64,000 nucleotides of DNA from Caulobacter segnis (GTDB lineage Bacteria; Pseudomonadota; Alphaproteobacteria; Caulobacterales; Caulobacteraceae). Both the position numbers and the translations under genes were made by a program. A model generated the notes under the pieces. It had not been told where the DNA came from. It saw only the letters and a program-made list of their open reading frames with translations, and did not search any database. The first letter of the stretch is position 1. Every line of letters starts with the position of its first letter. This document shows, one piece after another, positions 29,057 to 36,823 of the stretch. The DNA lies in contig NZ_CP096040.1 in the NCBI RefSeq assembly GCF_023935105.1, positions 992,001-1,056,000 of the forward strand, written 5' to 3'.

Positions 29057-29659
29057 TTAATGTGACGCATAGCCAGCGGCCTTGAAGTAGTTCCAGCACT
29101 CTTGGGGCTCGTAGAGGCTGCAGATGTCGCCGACGGCCCTCCAGAGGTCGTCGAAGGTGCGAGCGCAGGCGCCGCGCAGATGGGCTTTTAGCTTTGAGAA
29201 GGCCATCTCGATCGGGTTGAGGTCGGGCGAGTAGGGCGGGAGGAACAGGAACCAGGCTCCCCGCGCCTTGAGGGCCTGGACGGCTCTTGGTCCCTTGTGG
29301 GCGGCGAGGTTGTCGAGAACCACGACGTCACCGGGGCTGAGCGTCGGCGCTAGCTGGGTCTCGACATAGGCGTCGAAGGCGTCGCGGTTCATCGGGCCAT
29401 CGAGCACCCAGGGCGCGGTCAGCTGCGCGCATCGCAGGCCAGCGATGAAGGTCTGGGTTCTCCAGTGGCCGAAGGGCGCATCGGCCGCCAGGCGCTTACC
29501 GCGCAGGCTGCGGCCGCGCAGCCGGGTCATCTTGGTGGTGACCGCCGTCTCGTCAATGAACACCAGCCGCGCCGGCTGCTGGCGCATGACGGGCTGGCGG
29601 TGCTCGATCCACTCCCTGCGCCGTTCACGCACCGCTTCGCGTGCGCGCTCCGAGGCCAT
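29057..29659 (-). CDS. IS630-family transposase, C-terminal DDE part (orfB)
   Basis: 200 residues holding the catalytic DDE triad: first Asp in FIDETAV, second Asp in [11 protein letters not shown], Glu in [16 protein letters not shown]. It overlaps orfA by 35 bases in the +1 frame. On the minus strand the overlap contains seven consecutive A residues (plus-strand T-run near 29664-29670). Slippage by one base there would join FTYKK to [12 protein letters not shown], giving one continuous transposase. The catalytic part shows no internal stop, so the element may be active. Confidence 0.92.
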   Translation of the reverse strand: MASERAREAVRERRREWIEHRQPVMRQQPARLVFIDETAVTTKMTRLRGRSLRGKRLAADAPFGHWRTQTFIAGLRCAQLTAPWVLDGPMNRDAFDAYVETQLAPTLSPGDVVVLDNLAAHKGPRAVQALKARGAWFLFLPPYSPDLNPIEMAFSKLKAHLRGACARTFDDLWRAVGDICSLYEPQECWNYFKAAGYASH

Positions 29660-30014
29660 CAGGGCTTTTTTTATATGTGAACCCAGCCGCGCGAAGCGCC
29701 CGCGACAGCGAACTGGGATCCGCGCTCACCCCGCGTTGCGCCTCCAGCAAGGCCGCCAGTTGCGGCAGGGTGATATCCGGCTTGGCTTCGACCTGTTCGA
29801 TCAGGAACGACCGATGCGCCGCCAGCTTGCCGTCTCCCGGCGGCCGTCCCTGGCGCGCTGGCGCACAAGAGCCCGTCTGCTCCACCCGCGCCAGCAGCTT
29901 CACCGCGCAACTGTTGCTGACCCCAAAGTGCTTGGCCGCACCACGACGTGATCCACCGGCGCTGACGTAGCCAATGATCCGATCTCGAAGATCACCCGAA
30001 TAGCTCTTGCCCAT
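29625..30014 (-). CDS. IS630-family transposase, N-terminal helix-turn-helix part (orfA)
   Basis: About 129 residues from [17 protein letters not shown] (an earlier in-frame ATG exists at 30041). Two helix-turn-helix segments are visible: [21 protein letters not shown] and a winged second one ([30 protein letters not shown]). They bind the element ends. After the slippery A7 tract the frame continues as a short unrelated tail, so alone it would make a DNA-binding but catalytically dead protein, a plausible transposition inhibitor. Confidence 0.9.
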   Translation of the reverse strand: MGKSYSGDLRDRIIGYVSAGGSRRGAAKHFGVSNSCAVKLLARVEQTGSCAPARQGRPPGDGKLAAHRSFLIEQVEAKPDITLPQLAALLEAQRGVSADPSSLSRALRAAGFTYKKSPDGLGARTRSGA

Positions 30015-30091
30015 GATCCACCTCCAACCACGGTGAATCATGCTTCGCGCAAACCTGGAATCCCTTCGATTCCGATTTCATGTCCGACGCT

Positions 30092-30568
30092 CTAGAGCGC
30101 CAGCCGATAGAACCGCGTGTCGACCGCCATGCGGGGAAAGGCGTCCGGCAGATCCTCGACGGCGACCGGATCGAAGCCGTTCTTCTCGTAGAACCGGTGC
30201 GCGGCCGTGAACCGGTCCGTGGTCCCCAGCCAGACGGTCGCGACGCCGTTCATCCTGGCGTGCGCGAGGGCGGCGTCGAGCAGCGCCTGGGCCGCCCCGA
30301 CCGATCCGCGCGCCTCGGGCTTCACGAACATCTTGCGCAAGGCCGCGGCCGCGCCGCCGATGTCCTTCAGGGCCACCGTGCCGACCGCTTGGCCGTCAAG
30401 CTCGGCCAGCCAGAACTGGCCGGTCCCGGTCTGGTACCACTCGGGGATGGCGCCCAGGTCGGGCTGGTCGGCGGCGGTGATGGCGATCCCGAACTCGTCC
30501 CGCTGGATAGGCAGGATCACCGCGATGACGGCGTCCTCGTCCCCCGGTCGGAAGGGTCTGACGATCAC
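30092..30568 (-). CDS. GNAT family N-acetyltransferase, coupled to the efflux operon
   Basis: 158 residues. It starts at a GTG whose last bases overlap the TGA of the RND permease (GTGA), so it is translated by coupling as the last gene of the efflux operon. Acetyl-CoA motif A is visible as LRKMFVKPEARGSVGAAQALLDAAL, followed by motif B (AAHRFYEKNGFDPV). The substrate is not known. A small-molecule or antibiotic acetyltransferase would fit the pump context, but this is inference. Its TAG stop abuts the IS630 element. Confidence 0.9.
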   Translation of the reverse strand: MIVRPFRPGDEDAVIAVILPIQRDEFGIAITAADQPDLGAIPEWYQTGTGQFWLAELDGQAVGTVALKDIGGAAAALRKMFVKPEARGSVGAAQALLDAALAHARMNGVATVWLGTTDRFTAAHRFYEKNGFDPVAVEDLPDAFPRMAVDTRFYRLAL

Positions 30569-33500
30569 AAGCGGTCGGCCGGCGCGGGATGGCCGTCGGT
30601 CGCCTCGCGCGGCGTGGTCAGGCGGGCCAGTTTCGGCTGCAGCCAGCGCTCGATGTCGTCGACGATCTCGTAGACCACCGGCACCAGCACCAGCGACAGC
30701 ACCGTCGAGGTGATCAGGCCGCCGATCACGGCCACGGCCATGGGCTGGCGGAACTCCGAGCCGGTGCCGATGCCCAGGGCCGTCGGCAGCATGCCGGCCA
30801 TCATCGCCAGGGTGGTCATGACGATCGGGCGGGCCCGCTCGTGACAGGCGTCGAGGATGGCGTCGCGCTGGCTCATGCCGTCACGCTCCTGCTCGATGGC
30901 GTATTCGACCAGCAGGATCGAGTTCTTGGCCGCCAGGCCCATCAGCATCAGGAAGCCGATCAGCGACGGCATCGACAGCGATTGGCCGGTGATCAGCAGG
31001 GCGAAGAACGCGCCGCCGATCGCCAGGGGCAGGGCCGACAGGATGGTGATCGGCTTGAAGAAGCTGCGGAACAGCAGGATCAGCACGCCGAACACCAGGC
31101 CCACGGCCGACAGCAGGGCGACCGCGAAGCCGGTGAACAGCTCGACGAACGCCTCCTGGTCGCCGGCCGAGGCGGGCCCGACGCCGGCCGGCAGCTTCTT
31201 CATGGTCGGCAGGTTGCCGACGTCCGTCATCGCCTGGCCCAGCTGGGCGCCGTTGTTGAGGTCGGCCTCGATGGTCACCTGCCGCTTGCGGGCGAAGCGG
31301 TCGATCTTGGCCGGACCGGCCTGGAACGACAGGTCCGCGACGGTGTCGAGCCGGGTCGTACCGCCGCTGGCGGTCGGCACGCGCAGGGCGCCCAGGGCGT
31401 CGAGGTCGCGACGGCTCTCGGCCGGCAGGCGCACGCGGATGGGAATCCGCCGCTCGCCCTGGGTCATCTTGGCGACGTTGGCGTCGATGTCGCCGACCGT
31501 GGCCACCCGGGCGATGGCGGCGATGTCGGCCGAGCTGACGCCCAGCCGCGCGGCCTCGTCGGCCTTGGGCCGGATCAGGATCTCCGGACCGCTGGGCGGC
31601 GACGAGGGGCGCGGGTCGGCGACGGTGTCGAGCTTCTGCATCTCGCGCTCGATCTGGGCGGCGGTGCGCTCCAGCAGCGGGCCGTCCTCGGAGATCAGGA
31701 TGGTCTGGACCTCCGACGTGCCCCAGTCGCCCAGCAGGTTGACGCGGGCGTCGGGGATGTCGTGCAGGCCGTTGCGGACCTCCTGCTTGATCTCGGTGAC
31801 CGTCAGGTCGCGCTTATGGTTCAGCACGATGGTGATGGTGGCGTCGCGAATGTCGGTCCCGCTCTGGCCACCCCAGCCGCTGCCGATGTTCGAGCCGACC
31901 TGGGCGAAGACGTGGGCCACCTCGGGACGCTTGCGGAACATGGTCGTCACCGACTGCACCGTGCGATCCATGTCGGCCACGGTCGCGCCGGGCGGGCCCT
32001 GGACCTTGAGGTAGTAGTAGTTGTTGTTGGCCGCGGGCTGGAAGGCGGTGGGCAGGAAGCCGGCCAGCATGATCGAGCCGATGAAGATCGCCCCGCCGAT
32101 GATGCAGGCCAGGATCCGGTGATCCAGCGACCAGTCCAGGACGTTGCGATAGAAGCCCTTGAAGTCCCGGCGCGGATGCGGGTCCTTGGCGGGCTTCAGG
32201 AAATAGGCGGCCAGCAGCGGGGTCAGCAGGCGGGCCACGACCAGCGAGAACAGCACGGCCACGGCGACCGTCAGGCCGAACTCCTTGAAGAACTGGCCGG
32301 GCGTGCCGGGCATGTACGACACCGGCACGAACACCGCGACGATGGTGAAGGTGGTGGCCACGACCGCCAGGCCGATCGCGTCGGCGCCTTCGATGGCCGC
32401 CTGGAAGGGACGCTGCCCCCGGGCGACGCGCTTTTCGATGTTCTCGATCTCGACCACGGCGTCGTCGACCAGGATGCCGATCACCAAGGTCAGGGCCAGC
32501 AGGGTCACGACGTTCAGCGAGAAGCCCATGATCGCCATGAAGGCGAAGGTGGGCACCAGCGACACCGGCATGGCGATGGCGGTGATCAGGGTCGCCCGCC
32601 ACTCGCGCAGGAACAGGAACACCACCAGCGAAGCCAGCAGCATGCCTTCCAGCAGGGTGTGCTCGGTGGCCGCGAAGCTGGCGCGGGTCTCGTCGACGGT
32701 CGAGAAGATCTTCACGAAGCTGACGCCGGCCTGCTTCTGTTCGAGGGCGTCGATGGCCGCCTTCACGCGGTCCTCGACGGCGACGTCGCTGCTGTCGCGG
32801 GTCTTCATCACCTGGAAGGCGACGACGGGGCGGCCGTCCAGGCGGGCGAAGCCGCGCTGCTCCTCGGCGCCCTGGCCGACCTGGGCCACGTCGGTCAGCT
32901 TGACGTAGCGGCCGCCGGCGATCGGGATGGTGATCTGGCGCAGCTGTTCGACCGTGGTGGCCGCACCCAGCACGCGCAGGGTCTGCTCGCGACCGCCGAC
33001 ATTGGCGCGGCCGCCGGGGGCGTCGACGCTGAAGCTGGCCAGGGCGGTGTTCAGCTGCGGGGCCGTCACGCCGAACGAGGCCATGCGGTCGGGATCGATG
33101 ATGACGTTGATCTCGCGATCGACGCCGCCCACACGGGCCACCTGGGCCACGCCCTTCTCGCCCTGCAGGGCGCGGGTGACGGTGTCGTCGATGAACCACG
33201 ACAGCTCGGTGGCGCTCATGCCCGGGGCCGAGACGGCGTAGGTGATGATCGGGGCGCTGGTGATCTCCAGCCGCTGGACGATCGGCTCGTCGACCTCCTT
33301 GGGCAGGACGGCGCGGGTCTGGTCGACCTTGGAGCGCACCTCGTCGGTGACCTTCTGCAGGTCCTCGCCGAGGTTGAACTCGATCGTCGTGGTCGAGGCG
33401 CCCTGGACCACCGACGAGCGGATGGTCTTGACGTTGGAGATGCTGGCCACCGCGTCCTCGATGGGGCGGGTGACCTGGGTCTCCATCTCGCCGGGCGCGG

Positions 33501-33690
33501 CGCCGCTCTGGGTGACCGTCACGGTCACGGCGGGGAACTCGACGTTCGGGAACTGCTTGATCGGCAGGGTCAGATAGCAGCCGATCCCGGCGATCATCAG
33601 GGCGATGAACAGCACCGCGACCGGAATCGGGTTGCGGATCGCCCAGGCGGAGACCTTGAGCTCGCCGGTTTTCCTGTGCTGGTCGCTCAT
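30565..33690 (-). CDS. RND efflux permease, AcrB/HAE-1 family
   Basis: Inner-membrane proton-driven drug exporter of 1041 residues, the usual size. TM1 is at about residues 17-37 and is followed by the first large periplasmic loop. TM4 carries the proton-relay aspartates in GILVDDAVVEIENI (about residue 406), and the second periplasmic loop and the C-terminal helices are complete (AAKNSILLVEYA, MAGMLPTALGIG). Its ATG overlaps the adaptor stop by one base and its TGA overlaps the GNAT start. The start region SAWAIRNPIPVAVLF fits the hydrophobe/amphiphile efflux branch. Confidence 0.96.
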   Translation of the reverse strand: MSDQHRKTGELKVSAWAIRNPIPVAVLFIALMIAGIGCYLTLPIKQFPNVEFPAVTVTVTQSGAAPGEMETQVTRPIEDAVASISNVKTIRSSVVQGASTTTIEFNLGEDLQKVTDEVRSKVDQTRAVLPKEVDEPIVQRLEITSAPIITYAVSAPGMSATELSWFIDDTVTRALQGEKGVAQVARVGGVDREINVIIDPDRMASFGVTAPQLNTALASFSVDAPGGRANVGGREQTLRVLGAATTVEQLRQITIPIAGGRYVKLTDVAQVGQGAEEQRGFARLDGRPVVAFQVMKTRDSSDVAVEDRVKAAIDALEQKQAGVSFVKIFSTVDETRASFAATEHTLLEGMLLASLVVFLFLREWRATLITAIAMPVSLVPTFAFMAIMGFSLNVVTLLALTLVIGILVDDAVVEIENIEKRVARGQRPFQAAIEGADAIGLAVVATTFTIVAVFVPVSYMPGTPGQFFKEFGLTVAVAVLFSLVVARLLTPLLAAYFLKPAKDPHPRRDFKGFYRNVLDWSLDHRILACIIGGAIFIGSIMLAGFLPTAFQPAANNNYYYLKVQGPPGATVADMDRTVQSVTTMFRKRPEVAHVFAQVGSNIGSGWGGQSGTDIRDATITIVLNHKRDLTVTEIKQEVRNGLHDIPDARVNLLGDWGTSEVQTILISEDGPLLERTAAQIEREMQKLDTVADPRPSSPPSGPEILIRPKADEAARLGVSSADIAAIARVATVGDIDANVAKMTQGERRIPIRVRLPAESRRDLDALGALRVPTASGGTTRLDTVADLSFQAGPAKIDRFARKRQVTIEADLNNGAQLGQAMTDVGNLPTMKKLPAGVGPASAGDQEAFVELFTGFAVALLSAVGLVFGVLILLFRSFFKPITILSALPLAIGGAFFALLITGQSLSMPSLIGFLMLMGLAAKNSILLVEYAIEQERDGMSQRDAILDACHERARPIVMTTLAMMAGMLPTALGIGTGSEFRQPMAVAVIGGLITSTVLSLVLVPVVYEIVDDIERWLQPKLARLTTPREATDGHPAPADRL

Positions 33691-34775
33691 CAGCGGGCCG
33701 CCTGCGGGGCCGGACGCACGACGTCGCCATCGGTGACGAAGGACGCGCCGCCCAGGACGATGCGCGTTCCGGCGGGCGGACCCTGAACCAGCTGAGCCCA
33801 GCCGCCGCCCTTCTGGCCGATCTTCACCGCGACCTGATGGGCGCGGTTGTTGCTGTCGACCGTCATCACCGACAGGCCGTCGGCCTCATAGCGGATGGCC
33901 GATTCCGGAATGGCGGTCACCGTCGCGCTCGAGGCGCCGAAATTGGCGCGGCCGAAGCCGCCGGGGCGCAGGTCGTCGCGCACGGGCAGGCGCACGCGCA
34001 CCTTGCCCAGGCGGTTGTTGCTATCGACGCGCGGGCTGACCAGGCGCACGACGCCGGAGATCGACTGGCCGCCGGGCAAGGACACCTGGGCCGACTGGCC
34101 GACGCGGATGCCGGGCAGGTCGGCCTCGTTGACCTCGGCGTCCAGCTCGACCAGGCCGTCGCGGGCGATGGTGAACCAAGGCGTCGTGCCGCCGCCGGCG
34201 ATCTGGCCGGGCTGGACGCCGCGCGACAGCACCCGGCCGCTGACCGGCGAGGTGATGGTCATGCGCGAGACGCGGGTGCGCAGCTCCTTCAGCGCCGCCG
34301 CCTGGGCCTTGGCCTGGTAGCGGCGGGTCTCGATCTGCTCCTGGCTGAGCACGCCCTGGCCGTCCAGGCCGGAGACGCGGGCGGCCTCGGCCTGGGACTG
34401 GGCGGTGACGGCCGCCTGCTGGTCGACCTGGGCGCGCAGCAGGGTGTCATCCAGCTGGGCCAGGGGCTGGCCGGCGCGGACCCAGTCGCCTTCGTCGGCA
34501 TAGAGGCGCGCGACACGATAGCCGGTCAGCTCGGAGCCGACGGCGGCTTCCTCGCGCGAGACCAGCAGGCCCGAGGCCTCGACCCCGCCGCCCAGGGGGC
34601 GGGTCTCGACGCTGCCGACGCTGACCGTCCGCGCCTGGGCGGCGGCGGCGGCGGCGGCGGTCTTGGCGGGGGCCTTCTTGTCGTCTTCCTTCTTGCCGCA
34701 AGCGGTCAGGCCCACGGCGGAGCAGACCAGGGCGGTGGCGATCATGTAACGGGTCGTCATCGGGGCGGGTCTCAT
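33690..34775 (-). CDS. RND efflux periplasmic adaptor (HlyD/MFP family)
   Basis: Lipoprotein adaptor of 361 residues linking the permease to the outer-membrane channel. The ATG at 34775 overlaps the TGA of the channel gene (ATGA). A second in-frame ATG at 34760 is possible. The signal peptide ends in a lipobox, LTACG. An Ala-rich linker, a lipoyl/barrel-sandwich domain split by an alpha-helical hairpin (AAVTAQSQAEAARVSGLDGQ), and a beta-barrel domain follow. The chain ends VTDGDVVRPAPQAAR. Confidence 0.94.
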   Translation of the reverse strand: MRPAPMTTRYMIATALVCSAVGLTACGKKEDDKKAPAKTAAAAAAAQARTVSVGSVETRPLGGGVEASGLLVSREEAAVGSELTGYRVARLYADEGDWVRAGQPLAQLDDTLLRAQVDQQAAVTAQSQAEAARVSGLDGQGVLSQEQIETRRYQAKAQAAALKELRTRVSRMTITSPVSGRVLSRGVQPGQIAGGGTTPWFTIARDGLVELDAEVNEADLPGIRVGQSAQVSLPGGQSISGVVRLVSPRVDSNNRLGKVRVRLPVRDDLRPGGFGRANFGASSATVTAIPESAIRYEADGLSVMTVDSNNRAHQVAVKIGQKGGGWAQLVQGPPAGTRIVLGGASFVTDGDVVRPAPQAAR

Positions 34776-36292
34776 TGCGCGGAGGGCTTGCCGAGATCGG
34801 CAGGCTTGGAGGGAACGGACTCGGGCGACCAGCCGCCGCCGAGCGCCTTGTAAGTCTGGACGGCGCGTTGCAGCGCCTGGGTCTGGGCCCCGGTCAGGGC
34901 CGTGCGGCTGCTGCGCCAGGACTGCTCGGCCTGCAGGGCCGTGGTCAGGTCCGTCAGGCCGGCGGCGTAACCCTTGCGGCTGGCCTCGTAGGCGGCGGCC
35001 GCCCGGCGTTCGCCGGCGGCCAGCAGCGTCACCCGACGCTCGTCGGCGTCCTGCTGGACCAAGGCGTTCTCGGTCTCGCCGAAGGCCTTCTGGACGGTCT
35101 GTTCGTAGGTGACGGCGGCCTGCTCGACGCGGGCCCCCTGGGCCTTGATGTCGGTCATCAGCTTGGGAATGTTCAGCACCGGGACCGACAGGCCCGCGCC
35201 CAGGGTCCAGGCCGAGCTGGTGGTCGACTGTTCGGCGCCCGGCGCCAGGAAGCTCGGGCTGGTCTGCTTCTGGATCCCGACGCCCGGCTGCAGGGTCAGG
35301 GTGGGAAACAGCGCCAGCTCGTTGATGTTCAGATTGCCCGAGGCCGAGGCCAGGCGCGCGGCCGCCTCGCGCACGTCGGGGCGGCGGGCCAGCAGCTCGG
35401 CGGGGGCGGCGGCCGGGATCGGCGGCGTCTTGTCCAGCACCGGTTGGACCGGGAGGCTGGCCAGCGGATCGACGCCCTTGCCGACCAGGATCAACAGGCT
35501 GCGGCGGGCGGCCTGCAACTGGGCTTCCACCTGGGCGACCTGGGCCTGGGCCTGGGCCAGGTCGGCGGCGGTGCGGTCGCCCTCGGTGGTCGCCGACAGG
35601 CCCCGGCGGCCCTTCTCGGCCGAGACGTCGTACAGCGACTGGCTGATGCGGGCGTTCTGGCGGGCGTCCTCCAGCTGCACGGCGTAGCCGCGGGCCTCGA
35701 AATAGGACTGGGCGACATTGGCGGCGAGGGCCGCGCGGGCGCCCTCGTACGAGAAGCGGGCGGCGGCCAGGTCGTTGTCGACCACGCGGCGGGCGGCCGC
35801 GCGGCGGCCGATCAGGTCCAGCTCCCACGAGACGTCGAAATTGGCCGAATAGGTCTTGGTCACCCCGCCCAGGGTGAAGCCGCCCGTGCCGCTCTGGTCG
35901 AGGATGTCGGTGTCGGTGCGCTTGACCGAGCCGGTCAGCGGCGTCTGCGGGATATAGAGCTCGCGGATCTGGCCCCGGCGGACGGCGCGGGCCTCTTCCA
36001 GGCGCGCGGCGGCGAGGCGGGCGTCGGGCGCCTTGGCCAGGGCCGTCGTGACCAGATCGTTCAAGACCGGATCGTTGAAGGCGGTCCACCACTGGTCCAG
36101 CGCCTGGGGCGCCAGCGGCGTCCCCTTCGGCGCCTCGTAGGCGGCCGGCAGCTTGGCGTCGACCTGACGGGCGGGCGTCGTGCAGGCCGAGAGGCCCGCG
36201 CCCAGGACGAGCGCCGCCCCGACGAGAAGGACTGGAGACGAGCCAGAAGGCCGGCCTGGACGCCACGGGGCGCCGGTCTTGGCGAGACGCAT
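34772..36292 (-). CDS. RND efflux outer-membrane factor, NodT family lipoprotein
   Basis: 506-codon gene giving a TolC-like trimeric channel subunit. I start at the ATG at 36292 (MRLAKTGAPW) because the signal peptide and lipobox LSACT follow about 35 residues later; the longer frame to 36418 has no such support. Two OEP repeats with long coiled-coil helices are evident (DARLAAARLEEARAVRRG; VEQAAVTYEQTVQKAFGETENALVQ). It is the first gene of a tightly overlapping operon: channel, adaptor, permease, acetyltransferase. Confidence 0.94.
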   Translation of the reverse strand: MRLAKTGAPWRPGRPSGSSPVLLVGAALVLGAGLSACTTPARQVDAKLPAAYEAPKGTPLAPQALDQWWTAFNDPVLNDLVTTALAKAPDARLAAARLEEARAVRRGQIRELYIPQTPLTGSVKRTDTDILDQSGTGGFTLGGVTKTYSANFDVSWELDLIGRRAAARRVVDNDLAAARFSYEGARAALAANVAQSYFEARGYAVQLEDARQNARISQSLYDVSAEKGRRGLSATTEGDRTAADLAQAQAQVAQVEAQLQAARRSLLILVGKGVDPLASLPVQPVLDKTPPIPAAAPAELLARRPDVREAAARLASASGNLNINELALFPTLTLQPGVGIQKQTSPSFLAPGAEQSTTSSAWTLGAGLSVPVLNIPKLMTDIKAQGARVEQAAVTYEQTVQKAFGETENALVQQDADERRVTLLAAGERRAAAAYEASRKGYAAGLTDLTTALQAEQSWRSSRTALTGAQTQALQRAVQTYKALGGGWSPESVPSKPADLGKPSAQ

Positions 36293-36823
36293 GAAGTTTC
36301 GAACCCGGTAATTCCGCCCGCTGGGCGGCTGGCGACCAATGGTTTCCCACTTAGGCGCCCCTAAGCCGCTGGAAAACCCCCCGAGCAACGCTTTAGCGAA
36401 GCTTGTGTTGCGACGCACCTGTCCTTGAAGGGGCTCGATCCCATACCTGTCAGCAGTGCGGCGCGATGACGCGGGTCATGTTGCCTGGTCCTGACGGCTG
36501 TTGACGGCGCTGTAAAACATACCGCATCATCGAAACAGATGTTCGACCTGATTTATCGGCATCCGCCTCGGTTGCTAAATCGAGGGAGTATGCGTGGCTT
36601 TTCAAGCGTCCGGCTCTGGGGGAACCAAGGCTTGTCGGCTCTAGAAGGCGCATCACCAAGTTTCGAAAACGAACGCTCTCCGTGGGCTGTCGGGCGGCGC
36701 GCCGATCCGTCCGCTCGCGTGCTTGCGCGCGTCTGTCTCGGGAGACCGCCACCCAGCTGAACAGCCCCTGGCCCCGCGAAGACGAGCGGCCAGTCAAAAA
36801 ACAATCGAGGGAGGGAAAATCAA
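36293..36823. other. Divergent intergenic region between efflux operon and TonB receptor
   Basis: 531 bases. It must hold the minus-strand promoter of the efflux operon and the plus-strand promoter of the receptor. No regulator gene is encoded here. The open frames are short, lack family features and have unusual composition, so I regard them as chance. One convincing promoter for the plus strand is listed separately. Confidence 0.6.
36553..36581 (+). promoter_or_regulatory. Predicted sigma-73 promoter of the TonB-dependent receptor
   Basis: GCTAAATC (36574-36581) is a full match to the Caulobacter housekeeping -10 consensus GCTANAWC. TTATCGG (36553-36559), 14 bases upstream, matches 5 of 7 positions of TTGACGS; the accepted spacing is 10-14. 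Transcription would start near 36588, leaving a leader of about 235 bases before the receptor ATG. Confidence 0.6.

Larger units (their letters stand above)
29042..30094 (-). mobile_element. IS630-family insertion sequence, 1049 bp plus TA duplication
   Basis: Element from 29044 to 30092 flanked by TA at 29042-29043 and 30093-30094. The ends are imperfect inverted repeats: left GAGCATCGTGCGTTTAAT, right (reverse strand) GAGCGTCGGACATGAAAT, 12 of 18 matching. It encodes a transposase in two overlapping frames on the minus strand. Restoring the target by removing one TA gives CTAG at the junction of two convergent stop codons. Insertion at TA within CTAG is the known preference of IS630 itself. 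Confidence 0.9.

Noticed and set aside
36539-36760. Short plus-strand frame upstream of the receptor, including an ATG after GAGGGAG at 36590
   Set aside because: The ATG at 36590 would lie at about the predicted transcription start and the product shows no recognisable features. It could be a leader peptide but the evidence is too thin.
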